Shown here: positions 1-10,936 of the stretch, in pieces
Layout of the letters: the number at the start of each line of letters is the position of its first letter
How positions within the stretch are numbered: the first letter of the stretch is position 1
NCBI GenBank assembly: GCA_026874595.1
Contig: CM049322.1
Span: forward strand, 9,410,400-9,474,399
Length of the DNA: 64,000 nucleotides
Source of the DNA: Sipunculus nudus
Taxonomy: Eukaryota > Annelida > Sipuncula > Golfingiida > Sipunculidae
Direction: 5' to 3'
The notes under the pieces: generated by a model
What the model was told of the DNA's origin: nothing
The model's database searches: none
What the model saw: the letters and a program-made list of their open reading frames with translations, nothing else
Translations under genes and position numbers: made by a program

Positions 1-460
1 GGATCGGGTAACGTCTGAGGTAATCGATTCGGCTTATTTTGTTGAAAAGCTTGTGGTGATAGATATATGTATTGACAAGGACAGAATAAGCTTTGTTTAA
101 TATAGAGCGGTGACAGAAGTAATATCTACATATGACAAGCCGTGTCTGGTATAAAATGTATAGCCGGTGTGTTGAGAGAGATATTATGAGAAAGGATGCC
201 TCTGATTTGTTATAAAATGTGTAACTAAAGGTCTGTCGATTAAAGGTGTGACCCTAAGAAGACGTATATAAATATATCATCATCAGAGGCGTCGGATTTT
301 ACCGATATCTTTGATGGTAATCAAAGGCGCGTGTTTAAAAGTTTGTTTGATAAAAGGCGCGGCTATTCGGTCAATAATTAATTTAATTCAAGCCTGTGAA
401 GAGTACCTGGAAATAATGATGTTATATACTAAAAGACAGTTTCAGTCTCGGAAAAGAGTT
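1..460 (+). repeat. Diverged fragment of the 3.6-kb array unit
   Basis: This stretch aligns by eye with the part of the array unit at about 6950-7440. Shared landmarks, in the same order, are a start resembling ggatcaagtgacgt, an agagcggt...atatct.catatg segment, a ctttgatggtaat segment, and a cgataattaattta-like end. Identity is far lower than between array units, so the copy predates the array. The poorly alignable intervals are AT-rich. No open frame of note is present. Bases 461-671 hold nothing I recognise. Confidence 0.6.
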
Positions 461-683
461 TAATCGCTTCTCCAAGGCTTCAATAAGAAGAAAAATTCGA
501 ACGTCCTTGACGCTCAGCCAAAAATTTTGGAGAAACACACGCTAATATGGAAGGGGATAGTGTCAATTTCTGAAGTGTTATTCATTAGGATACATGTAAA
601 CCAAGGTCCATGCCATTGCACTTTCTACCAAGTAAGTACCTTGGATACAGTGTTAGGAGTAGGTGTGTGGTCAGAGTTGGGTC

Positions 684-830
684 CGAGTACTTTTAAAGTA
701 CTCGAGTATGAGTACTGAGTACTTTAAAAGTACTCGAGTACAAGTATGAGTACTTTTGAACCTTTTCGAAAGTATTCGAGTACGAGTACCGATTTCTAAA
801 AATGTACTCATGAGTACTTTAATGATTACT
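684..830. repeat. Left subterminal GAGTACT motif array
   Basis: GTACTCGAGTAC-type palindromic motifs recur about every 10-25 bp. They match the array at the opposite end of the element (2965-3132). Subterminal clusters of short motifs are typical transposase-binding regions in hAT elements, which is inferred here from position. Confidence 0.7.
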
Positions 831-2964
831 TTTTGTAACCAAACTTATTTAATGATGTTATTAAGTTTATATAAACTCACAAAGTTACAATTTTTTTATT
901 AATGAAAATCCAGGACAAAATATAAAATATATACAATGTTGTGTTATGCTTACTCAAAATACTGAAGGGAATCGCACATTCTAGGGCATATTAACAGGCC
1001 ATATACACTTGAAATTGTATCAAAGCATTAACTTATTATAGTAGGCGGTTGCATTTAATAAACATCTGAGTCTCAAAATTCTCAAAAATAGCTATTACTA
1101 CAATGTTAACCATATGTTATCATATAATAATAACAATGCTATGATTATAATAACAATAAAAATAACTATATGTTATTATTTATATAATATGAATAATATG
1201 TGGCCGTAGCCTATTGAAGGTTTTTATTGACAACCGGAATATGAGAAAATAGTATAAAACAACATATCTGACAGACTGACCATGTCATTCATCATGTGTA
1301 ATAAATTATGAGTATTAACAACAGAAACATCAGCAGCATATTACAACTAGGAATGAGGTGATAGTAATACACATTATGTATTATTTATATATTAATAGTG
1401 TGAGGCAAATTTTGTATTTTTCTGTATCTCCTCTGATACCGCCGTACTTATTGCCATGATTTTCGACATACATATGCTCCGGGTTTGTCAGAAGAGGGTC
1501 CACTTTTGTTCGCAATTTTTGGGTATAAGGTGCATAATTGATAATTTTAAAATTTGCTCCTCTGGGGGCGCCTTTTTTTCATGTCTTCGGGCCCGGTAAC
1601 ACAATGGCCATAGAATGTGTATTGGCGGGACAGAGTTTTACTCCGGAGGCCCTATGTCGGGTTTTCGTACAATTTGCGGTTACCGGCTAGGAATAATCCC
1701 AATCGGCCATCCCTTCTCAAAAGCAGGATCTTCGAAAGAATTGTTTTGCTGGCTTTCCTACGACCGGGGGGTAGCACGAGGAGGGCTCCAACCTGCGACG
1801 CCCCCACGCCCCCTTTCATAACCTGATATGCTTGAGTGCCATATCTTCACAAATAAAACTGGTATTTTTTGCATTTTCTTCGAAGGTCTATTCCATGGAT
1901 GGTTTCTTTTGTATGTATGTGTGAGTGACTATTTGTCTGAGTCCCCGACAACATGCTAGAGACTGGCTTTGGGAGACCGTGTGCGACTATACGCTGTTCC
2001 GAAACATGTTCCTAATGCTGTTCCGAAATATTTTTATCCACGACACCATACATATAATGGATCTATAAATTAATAGGGTAACTGGATTTGTGTGATGGAT
2101 TTCCGATACCACCGCACGGATTGTCGTGTTCGTCCAAAACGGTGCGGAGCACGGGTAATTGCTTGTAATATAATAATACAGGTTTTCAAAGTTAGTAGGA
2201 GTTATATAACTATTGATAGAAAAGATATTTGAACTAGTAATAGAAATAGTACCCCAGGTAATAGAATAATAGTTATTACTTTGCTAATACAACCCTAGAC
2301 TAACACATCTGATGGCGTGTTTGTTTGATTAGGTTGATAGAGCAATGTAAAGGGCTCCGTGTAGTGTGATTATTAAATGCTGGGTGCTTTCATGGTCCAG
2401 TGAGCACTGGACAGAACGCGTACGCTTGAGGTTAACCCATGGATCTCTTTGTTGATTCAATAATTAGGCTTGGTCATTAAACATTGGAGAAGTCCTATGT
2501 TTGCTGACACCATATGTTGACAAGTTATTGTCAGCTGATAGTAGAATGTGATGCTGCAGCCTATTTTGTAGTAGCTACGGGGTGTATATATGGTCTGAAA
2601 GTCAGAGCCTTTCATTGGTAAATCATGGGTAAATCAGTGTGCCACAGACTGTGCATAGAGCTCATCACAGACTGCGAATTCCAACTGAAAATTTGCTAAA
2701 CCTACGATCACATTTAGTTATATATATATATATATATATATGTTGAACAGGTTGTGATTATATTTTGTTGTATTGTAATGTGGCAAATTTGATCAATGCA
2801 GCTTATCTTTATATAAAACCTACCACTATAAGTACTATTATATATGATATCATATATGTTATATATTACATACAATATCATACTATTATAAAATATAATA
2901 ATCTATTACTTATATTGTAAATTGAGATTAAAGTTTACTTGGAATTATTAATGAAATATGAAAT

Positions 2965-3132
2965 ACCCAAAAGTACTCCTAAATTACTCATGTGAATACC
3001 GAGTACTTTCAAAGTACTCCAGTACAAGTATGAGTACTTTTGTAATTTTGAAAAAGTACTCGAGAACGAGTACTGAGTACTAAAAATAGTACTCATGAGT
3101 ACGAGTATTATGAGTACGAGTACTTTTTGACC
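2965..3132. repeat. Right subterminal GAGTACT motif array
   Basis: This is the counterpart of the left array in inverse orientation, ending eight bases before the outer terminus. Motif order is similar but not identical, so the two ends have drifted. Confidence 0.7.
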
Positions 3133-3148
3133 TAACCCTGGTGTGGGT

Positions 3149-4078
3149 ATGTGTAATGTGAGAATTATCTCATTTTCCATTAAAAGTCAATCAGCTAAAA
3201 TGGAGAAAGAAAGAGAATATATAACTGATATATAAGTGAACATAATTCTGCACCTTTTAATGTTAAATTCTGTCACCCTAAAAAGATACGGGGGGGGGGG
3301 GGGGAGAGGGGTTAGTCGTTATACTTCAGTCTCAATGAGATACACCATACGGTAAATGTAAATAGTATAAGTGTCAATCCTATTTTAAGTGTCAATATGA
3401 TATTTTAACTTTTATCGTTAATGTTTTTCTCAATATTAGTCATTAATTAATTCCAATAAGAAGAAATATATATACATTGGTGTATTTATATTATCTTATA
3501 TTTTATTTAATGCAACAAAATGTGGAAGAAAATATGACACTTGATATTGACCTGGAATACACAAAACAAAACAAAATGATGCACATTGTTTTAAGAAGAT
3601 AAGAGCCAGCTTTCCAGGTTTCCTACTTGAAGGATTTATTGGATCAATAACATATGCTGGGTACTTATTAACATATTCTAGGTAATTTCTTGCCGGGAGA
3701 AGTTTATATTCCTTTCAAGATAATGGTGCTGACATCACTGACAATCAGAGGTGGATAATTTCAGATTGATTTATTCGAAAATGAGTATATTTCCACAAGC
3801 CCTCATTTTGCAAATGCAAAATGTCATTTTTTCCTTCCATTTTAAAATTCCTAAATCTTTTTTTTTTTATTATATTTTTCTTCATTGTCATGCTAAGCGT
3901 ATAATCAAAGAATCCAATTTATGTGTCTGTCATCTTTGCAGATGTTAGTGCCACCGAATATTTTCTTTATGGTTTATATTTCAGGTATTTACATCATATA
4001 TAGTTTTTACATATTTAACAATTTCAAATATTGTTTGTTTCACATATTATATATATGGATTCTCCTCTTGAATTACAG
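3149..4078. other. AT-rich non-coding interval
   Basis: A poly-G run lies at about 3292-3304. Short open frames at 3751-4133 have no coding-like codon use apart from the mini-exon candidate at their end. No repeat family is recognised. Confidence 0.5.
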
Positions 4079-4129
4079 CGCCAAAATATCTGAAAGAGCT
4101 GGTCCTTTTCACAATGAAAAAGGAGGAAG
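4079..4129 (+). CDS. Candidate 51-nt mini-exon, unknown gene
   Basis: The segment follows a plausible 3' splice site (cctcttgaattacag) and ends at a near-consensus donor (GGAAG|GTGAGT). It is open in one frame that begins with the last base of a split codon and ends with two bases, so it is phase-symmetric (2,2) and could be included or skipped without changing frame. The peptide is short and charged (AKISERAGPFHNEKGG). Phase 2 also matches the candidate first exons at 36.8 and 43.5 kb and the array exon, but nothing else links it to them. It may be a chance pairing of splice-like sites. Confidence 0.3.
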
Positions 4130-4680
4130 GTGAGTCGTATTAACATGGCGACGAGGACCACCTGTAAAGATCATTAAACGTTGACGTAACTTGTGGCCCT
4201 AATGCTTGCACCTGGCGTGTTTTCTTGTGTAGGTAAGTATTTACGGATAAACTGACACTTCTTATTGGTAAACATACATCATCCCTTCTTGATATTTCAC
4301 TGGATTAATTAAAAATGATGTAATTCGTATTCAACTAGGAACCTATTTAGATAAATAAAAAAAGTAGTAATGCTTTTAGATCTTCCATTTATGACGTCAG
4401 CAACAAGAGGATAATAACAGTTGTTAAACAAATTACAGTGCCTTATTCCACATAGTATGACGTGAACTTGATATATAGCCGCTGCATCAATAAATGAAAA
4501 GAGTTATCCTTTAATAGAAAGTACCAACAGGGAGACAATCCATGAAACCAAAATACTAACGACACTTGCCAAGCTGTAGGTATAATGAATAAACAATATA
4601 TAACAAAAAATGTAAAAATTAAAAAATTTCAATCAATCTCTAATTATTGTTTCAATACACTTTCATCTGCAGGTATTGTG
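4130..4680. other. Non-coding interval
   Basis: AT-rich single-copy-looking sequence with no gene or repeat that I can support. Confidence 0.45.
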
Positions 4681-4925
4681 GTGCCTGATGGTGTAATGGC
4701 TAAGGTGCCGGACTTGTGATTAAGCGGTCATGGGCTTGAGTATCGCAGCCTCCCATTTCTTTGCTAAATCCCCTTAAACAAGGTCACAGACACAACTATA
4801 ATTATGTCTACCCAACATAACGGAAGGGTACGGATTAAGTGCTAATTGCGTATGGCGCGCCCTGGCGACCTTAAAGGTGTGTGTGGGATTTGTTTTGCCC
4901 TAGGAACTACCACAAGGAAGTAAAT
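4681..4925 (+). mobile_element. tRNA-derived SINE, old copy
   Basis: The head has a polymerase III A-box-like TGGTGTAATGG at 4689-4699 and a degenerate B box near 4731-4746. The body (about 4760-4885) runs ccttaaacaaggtc, then tatgtctacccaacataacg, then a ggcgcgccctggcgacct end. It is collinear with the SINE on the minus strand of every array unit (ccctcaaggtct, then tatgtccacacagcataac, then ggtcctatcgacct). Head plus conserved body makes this a SINE family rather than a tRNA gene. I cannot name the family. Confidence 0.65.
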
Positions 4926-5174
4926 TTATGATTACTTAGCTTAACATTTCTTTTATCTCGAGACTTGCAATTTTACAAAGATTTTGTAACATATATGTAA
5001 ATATATATGTATTAATTATTTAAATATATATTAATATATATATATATATATATATAAACATAGAAGGGTAGGTAATGATAAAGAGTGTCGCCTTTTAGGT
5101 AGACTAACTTGTTTAATGTGCGTTAATAAACAAGTTACGTAAGCCTCTACTACAGACTGACACGGCTATACCAC

Positions 5175-5223
<49 letters not shown>

Positions 5224-5829
5224 GCTCAAACCAGCAGTTATGACAACCCCTCCCCCTCCACCTCCACCCCATTCTTCTGTATACCCTAGCTGCAAACCTG
5301 ACATGTATTCTATACATACATTGTCTATTATCAATAGATTCATGAAAGGAAGTACTGATCATCATATTTTATATTCAGCAATAAAATAGAGCCATATTAA
5401 AAAACAGTAAACATTGAAGTAAATAGGTTATGCGGGTAAAAGTCGATACTTCTGAGAACAATAAAGTTTTTGTTTCACGAAGGATGCAAATTGCAAGGTC
5501 CAACATTCGTATTTTTAGCTCCAAAAGCTCGCCAAACATGCGCGGGATTTTGGATGAGTCGTCAGTTGTCCTCATTAGTCGTTCCTGGTTCAGTAGGAAT
5601 ATAAAAAAGTTTAAATTTCGTTGCGAGCGTTTGTACCATCTCATAGTGTAATTTGCTCGTGATTTATCTAAAAATTCGCCTCAGATGCACACGACCTACT
5701 CACGACGTAAGGGCAGTTCACAAAACCTTTGCAAAAGAAGCATTACCGAGATTTGCACGACGGTTTCTATATTTAGAAACGCAAATCGTGCATCGCGAAA
5801 TACGCGCGAAAATGTTTGGATGGGTTGCT
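4926..5829. other. Left flank of the array
   Basis: (TA)n tracts lie at 5036-5056 and 5180-5221, followed by a polypyrimidine/polypurine patch near 5240-5270. A short hairpin GTTTCTA/TAGAAAC lies at about 5764-5782. The last 400 bases are GC-richer and not homologous to the unit. The junction with the array is a short identity beginning at 5830. Confidence 0.5.
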
Positions 5830-6014
5830 GATTAAACATATACTGTCCAGAATTATCAACGCTACACGCAACATTCGCACACTCTTCTGACGCGGTCAAA
5901 CCCTCGCTATTAAAACCAAACTTTTTATCAACACGGAGTTACTTGTCTCACTGGAATTTAAACCTTAAGGCTGTAATGATAGTAACAGCGACATATATTT
6001 CGACAACGGTTATA

Positions 6015-6242
6015 ATGAGTAGGGCACTGGCGTCATTGCTGTCCATGTGTCTTTCATTTTGTCTGATTGATGGACAGTCAACATATAACAAAGACAGTGC
6101 CCTATTTCAGCCTGTTCCTGACAATATATCAATCATTGAATATATATTTAAAATTAATATTTGCAATACAGGAAGACTATTCCTTATTCCTTTGGACAAG
6201 CGTTTACACAAAATTATTGACCTTTTAAAGAAAGATATATAA
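6015..6242 (+). pseudogene. Candidate secreted-peptide gene, unit 1, rearranged
   Basis: The same signal-peptide-like start as in unit 2 (MSRALASLLSMCLSFC) is present. A deletion between two tgac repeats has removed the putative splice donor and the 5' part of the intron. The frame by chance remains open through the residual intron into the second exon, giving 75 codons ending LHKIIDLLKKDI. A Cys in the second exon is replaced by Phe. I treat it as a broken paralogue. Confidence 0.35.
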
Positions 6243-6300
6243 GCGGTAAGTTAAAAAAAATGCAGGTTTAACTGACTTCAGAAACCTTACAATTTAATTC

Positions 6301-6540
6301 GTGGCGGTAGGTCCCCGGGAACGCTTCAGCGCCCTCACACTGCTTTTAGGTCGATAGGACCGGCCATACGTAGATTGCACGTTATCCGGTACCCATTTGT
6401 TATGCTGTGTGGACATAAGCACACTTGTGGCTGAGACCTTGAGGGTGTTAGCGAAGAAGTGAGAGGCTACAGGATTCGAACCCGTGACAGCTTGATCACA
6501 TGTGTGGTACCTTCGCCATTGCACCACTTAGCTTCACGGT
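6301..6540 (-). mobile_element. tRNA-derived SINE, unit 1
   Basis: Read on the minus strand, the head has an A box TGGTGCAATGG (plus-strand 6516-6526) and a perfect B box GGTTCGAATCC (6472-6482) about 33 nt apart, which is tRNA-like spacing. The following body matches the older SINE at 4.7 kb, so the head is not a free tRNA gene. The 240-bp element sits at the same place in all eight units, so it was inserted before the array amplified. The apparent 77-aa frame across it is a by-product. Confidence 0.75.
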
Positions 6541-7266
6541 ATTGACCTTCGGATGAGATTGACATCTCAACCATTCAAGTATCTTTACCACGTCTGGCTT
6601 AACAACCTGACTTTAAATCATTCAAGCAATCATTTTAGATTAAAATAAATTTGCACACGTGGAGTTTTTAACGTGGAAATTTTAAAGATAGAATGGTATA
6701 TGTGTCAGTAAATTTTTCAGTAAAGGACACCGCCCAATAAAAGCATGCAACATTTTAATAAGCTCTTATAAAATCAACAACAAAACTTTAAAGCTGGGCT
6801 TATTCAGGGAACAGAGTAAGGTGAACTAGATGTTCTTTTTACATTAGTTTGCTTGAATTATCCATTGTGACGGATATGATAGCAAGGGGGGGGGGGGGTA
6901 ACTTGCCACTCAACAATGACCTTTTAATTTTCTGTTCGGAAATAAACTGGCGGATCAAGTGACGTGTTAGCTAATCGTATCAGGTCTGAAGAACTTTGTA
7001 GGCTAAGAAGTTTGTAGTGACTGATACATGTACGAAAAAGAAGGAAGAGTTTTGCTTAGTAAAGAGCGGTAAAGGAAATTATATCTGCATATGGTACAGG
7101 TAAATGTATTAAGCTCATAATAACCTGAGGGCAATGTGACTCATATATATATATAAAATCGATTGCCATTACGTCTTTAGGTGTTATAATTAGGGGCGCC
7201 TTTGATGGTAATGAAGAGTGTAATGATACAAGGTCTGCCAAGTACAAGTGAGAGCAACAGTCAGTG

Positions 7267-7332
<66 letters not shown>

Positions 7333-8015
7333 GATGATCAAAAGTGTAATCCGAAACGTCTGTGTAAACGGTGCTTTAATTAAAGTTGTGGCACCTCGAT
7401 CGATAATTAATTTAAGATCACACGGATATATGATTTCAATCGAAATTTGCACTTGTCATTGTCAGAAATGTAACGTTTTTTTTTTTCTAAAAATTCCACG
7501 ATCCAGATAGTGATCGTGATCTCCTAAAAATTTAGTTAGTTGTCCCTTGTTTCATTGCCGAGCTGTCCTGCAAATTTGATCAAAATCCGTTCTGAGTAAT
7601 ATTGCTAACAGTCAGACAAAAAAGAAACAAACAAAAAAACAATTGTCACCAAAACATTTACCCGCTTGGCGTGGGTTATGAAGCACAAAGCAAGCAAGAG
7701 TTTGATATATATTGTTGATACATATTATATATATATATACATATATATTGTTGATATATATTACTGTATATTTGGATATTTTGTTCCTGAAAAAGTGTAA
7801 GTGTTCAATAGTCCCCGGGGCTTTAAATATGAAGAAAAAATTCTGATTGCCTGCTGTGAAGGCAATTATTTGGAGAATCACATGAGATTTTGGAAGGGGG
7901 TCTGTGCCAGCATTTGAGGGGTTATTGAAAATATGACCATATTGCAGAGTTGTTTTTGTATAATTATATTAACTAGACACTCTTTATGTGATTAATGAAT
8001 TAAAATGAAATGCAG

Positions 8016-8176
8016 AATTGACAAGGTGACTGCTTTGGATGAGGTAGTAGGAATATTTAGTGACGGACACTTTGACCCTCGAGACATTCTGAGCATCACA
8101 GACGCTAAGCCCTGCCCTTCTAAAGGCCCTCGCCAATTAAATATGAGTTTGAGTCTCTGTAATACTTCCATAGCAG
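8016..8176 (+). CDS. Candidate extracellular-domain exon, unit 1 copy
   Basis: 161 nt between an acceptor-like atgcag| and a donor CAG|GTAATG, open throughout. It begins with one base completing a codon and ends with one base, i.e. phases 2 and 1. The peptide starts IDKVTALDEVVGIFSDGHFD. It continues with a Cys-containing segment (KPCPSKGPRQ) and ends with two N-glycosylation sequons (NMS, NTS) around a second Cys, which looks extracellular. An in-frame ATG eleven bases upstream could instead start a first exon. Phases fit the receptor exon at 51.9 kb. The polypyrimidine tract is poor. Changes among copies are mostly replacements or breaks, so most copies are not under visible constraint. Confidence 0.4.
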
Positions 8177-9514
8177 GTAATGTTACGTAATAAACTAATT
8201 ATGGCGCCATGTTTTTGGATGTAAAACATGAGGTTATGTTCTCCTGGAGATATTATTTATAGGTTTTTGTTACTACCGAGTAAAATAATATGGTAATTAA
8301 TACAACATAGTCAAATGAAATACGAAACATACCACAATACTGGAACTGAAATTTATTTAAATGAGAGAATTAACCCACATTCTTAGATCTCAGTAGACGG
8401 GACCTCTTATGAGTAGTACTAAAGGTACGTTTTTAAATTTTATTCTAGAAGTAACACAAATTTTATTCGAGTGGACAAAAACATCACGACTGTGATTTCT
8501 TGTACATATATTGAACTATTGATGGCGTTATAATACACATGAATATTATTATAGACATTGGTTGGCAGTCTCTATATTGATTACGACAGCCAGCCAATGG
8601 GAAATGCCAAAGGATTCTGATTCATGGCATAGGGTCATACTTATCCCTGTACAATCTAAGATAAACGGAGTGACATTTGCACACCAACCTCAATCCTGAG
8701 AACATCCCATTAACCGCGTCATTCATTATGTCCAAAATATTTTGCCGGTGATAAGTTTTCTGCCTTTTTCTGTCATTCCGCAGGGAAAGCGTTTTGTATC
8801 GCCCGAAAAGCCCCAGACTGTTTTTTGCCACAAAGGAAGACTTTTGTTTTGTCAGGCAAATGTTTCGATGCTATAATATATCTTGGACAGACCCGAAGTG
8901 GTGACATATTAGAGTCACAGGCTGCGTATAGTGGTTATTCTAAATACGACTGACGTTAGTCCAAACTAAGCAAAGTCATGCATATTGGATTTTCCTCAGA
9001 ATACCTACCAGGACCTTTCAGCATGTGAACTTGCTGGGTTTTTTCTTACTTTAATTGCTGGATATATATATAAGCATGTCCCTAAGGGCATCAAAACCAC
9101 TTCCTGTTCCAATTGTCCAGGAATCCGCTAAAAGTAAGGGCAAATTGACCTGACGTCTCTCCATACTCTGGCACATTCCACCTAAATAATCCGCGGCATC
9201 CATCATCTGTCATCCCATATCCCTTCAATAAGGTCACACGACGCATCAGCTGCAGACAGCAACGAAAACATACTAAGAGCTCTGCACTTTCATCAGGTAC
9301 TGAGGTGGATTGGCTACCTATCAGTATATGATTAAACATATACTGTCCAGAATTATCAACGCTACACGCAACATTCGCACACTCTTTTGACGCGGTCAAA
9401 CCCTCGCTATTAAAACCAAACTTTTTATCAACACGGAGTTACTTGTCTCACTGGGATTTAAACCTTAAGGCTGTAATGATAGTAACAGCGACATATTTTT
9501 CGACAAAGGTTATA

Positions 9515-9808
9515 ATGAGTAGGGCACTGGCGTCATTGCTGTCCATGTGTCTTTCATTTTGTCTGGTGGATGGACAGTCAACATATAACAAAGACAGTGC
9601 CCTATTTCAGCCTGTTCCTGACGTAGTTATTTCCAGTTATGGTAAAAATTCAATTGATTTTACTATTTTTAAAATACGTAGAATTGACAATATATCAATC
9701 ATTTAATATATATTTAAAATTAATATTTGCAATACAGGAAGACTATGCCTTATTCCTTTGGACAAGCGTTTACACAAAATTATTGACCTTTTAAAGAAAG
9801 ATATATAA
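9515..9808 (+). CDS. Candidate 65-aa secreted peptide, two exons, unit 2
   Basis: Exon 1 (9515-9641) encodes a good-looking signal peptide: Arg at position 3, then a hydrophobic core ALASLLSMCLSFCLV, then DGQ. A short region rich in Ser, Asp and Pro follows. The exon ends at a usable donor (TATG|GTAAAA). A 96-bp AT-rich intron ends tttgcaatacag. Exon 2 (9738-9808) continues in frame (phase 1 to 1) and ends in a basic amphipathic stretch DKRLHKIIDLLKKDI before TAA. A dibasic KR and a GR at the exon junction resemble prohormone processing sites, but that is inference. A strong donor-like GGTAAG follows the stop. An in-frame upstream ATG exists at 9476. I recognise no family. The alternative is chance open frames in a repeat. 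Confidence 0.3.
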
Positions 9809-9866
9809 GCGGTAAGTTAAAAAAAATGCAGGTTTAACTGACTTCAGAAACCTTACAATTTAATTC

Positions 9867-10106
9867 GTGGCGGTAGGTCCCCGGGGACGCTTCAGCGCCC
9901 TCACACTGCTTTTAGGTCGATAGGACCGGCTATACGTAGATGCCACGTTATCCGGTACCCATTTGTTATGCTGTGTGGACATAAGCACACTTGTGGCTGA
10001 GACCTTGAGGGTGTTAGCAAAGAAGTGAGAGGCTACAGGATTCGAACCCGTGACAGCTTGATCACATGTGTGGTACCTTCGCCATTGCACCACTTAGCTT
10101 CACGGT
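9867..10106 (-). mobile_element. tRNA-derived SINE, unit 2
   Basis: Same insertion, A and B boxes intact. The body has a local change (gatgccacgtt instead of gattgcacgtt) shared with unit 7. Confidence 0.75.
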
Positions 10107-10707
10107 ATTGACCTTCGGATGAGATTGACAACTCAACCATTCAAGTATCTTTAGCACGTCTGGCTTAACAACCTGACTTTAAATTATTCAAGCAATCATT
10201 TTAGATTAAAATAAATTTGCACACGTGGAGTTTTTAACGTGGAAATTTTAAAGATAGAATGGTATATGTGTCAGTAAATTTTTCAGTAAAGGACACCGCC
10301 CAATAAAAGCATGCAACATTTTAATAAGCTCTTATAAGATCAACAAGAAAACTTTGAAGCTGGGCTTATTCAGGGAACAGAGTAAGGTGAACTAGATGTT
10401 CTTTTTACATTAGTTTGCTTGAATTATCCATTGTGACGGATATGATAGCAAGGGGGGGGGGGGGGGTTAACTTGCCACTCAACAGTGACCTTTTAATTTT
10501 CTGTTCGGAAATAAACTGGCGGATCAAGTGACGTGTTAGCTAATCGTATCAGGTCTGAAGAACTTTGTAGGCTAAGAAGTTTGTAGTGACTGATACATGT
10601 ACGAAAAAGAAGGAAGAGTTTTGCTTAGTAAAGAGCGGTAAAGGAAATTATATCTGCATATGGTACAGTAAATGTATTAAGCTCATAATAACCTGAGGGC
10701 AATGTTC

Positions 10708-10732
10708 ATATATATATATATATATATATATA
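10708..10732. repeat. (TA)n microsatellites inside the units
   Basis: Each unit has three (TA)n tracts at fixed places, shown here for unit 2: about 10708-10732, 10846-10934 and 11352-11376. Their lengths differ between units and account for much of the unit length variation. The middle tract in units 2, 3 and 7 is interrupted by a tatt step. Open frames of repeated Ile-Tyr across them are artefacts. Confidence 0.9.
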
Positions 10733-10843
10733 AAATCGATTGCCATTACGTCTTTAGGTGTTATAATTAGGGGCGCCTTTGATGGTAATGAAGAGTGTAA
10801 TGATACAAGGTCTGCCAAGTACAAGTGAGAGCAACAGTCGGTG

Positions 10844-10936
<93 letters not shown>

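Larger units (their letters stand above)
672..3140. mobile_element. hAT-like DNA transposon, probably non-autonomous
   Basis: The left end reads CAGAGTTGGGTCCGAGTACT. The reverse complement of the right end reads CAGGGTTAGGTCAAAAAGTA. Both have the CAGngtTrGG style of hAT termini. Each end is followed by about 150 bp packed with GAGTACT/GTACTCGAGTAC motifs in both orientations (about 684-830 and 2965-3132). The flanks are GTGTGGT (665-671) and GTGTGGGT (3141-3148), which is an 8-bp target duplication with one base lost on the left. The interior is AT-rich, with a GC-richer patch at 1560-1830 and a (TA)n tract at 2718-2741. I see no transposase frame, so it is either a MITE-like derivative or too decayed to read. 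Confidence 0.7.
5830..9329 (+). repeat. Array unit 1 (3500 bp)
   Basis: This is the first full copy. Unit boundaries are set arbitrarily at gattaaacatatactgtc, present at 5830, 9330, 12970, 16615, 20220, 23778, 27336 and 30957. Internal order is peptide gene, minus-strand SINE, poly-G, (TA)n, (TA)n, (TA)n, exon-like segment, then a region with a 102-aa minus-strand open frame that crosses into the next unit. Unit 1 is the most diverged at its left end: a deletion removes the putative donor and start of the peptide gene's intron. It lacks both the extra T and the 23-bp insert described for other units. Confidence 0.9.

Noticed and set aside
1615-1826. Overlapping 68/69-aa frames in a GC-richer patch of the hAT-like element
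   Set aside because: Two overlapping frames with no transposase motifs. It could be transposase debris, but I cannot support it.
4681-4925. Functional tRNA genes at 4.7 kb, 63.5 kb and in the array
   Set aside because: The B box at 4.7 kb is degenerate, the array and 4.7-kb heads have SINE bodies attached, and no clean cloverleaf is seen.
5660-5830. Hairpin near 5764 as a transposon end
   Set aside because: Only a 7-bp stem, with no partner end or target duplication found.
6294-6527. 77-100 aa minus-strand frame with CDQAVTGSNPVASHF in every unit
   Set aside because: It is the translation of a tRNA-derived SINE. The conserved residues correspond to the B box, so it is not a protein.
7202-7510. 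Frames with long Ile-Tyr runs, repeated throughout the array
   Set aside because: These are translations of (TA)n microsatellites.
9091-9399. 102-aa minus-strand frame in each unit as a conserved gene
   Set aside because: Starts at a non-ATG codon, copies differ mainly by replacements, and its two halves have different histories. Treated as part of the repeat.
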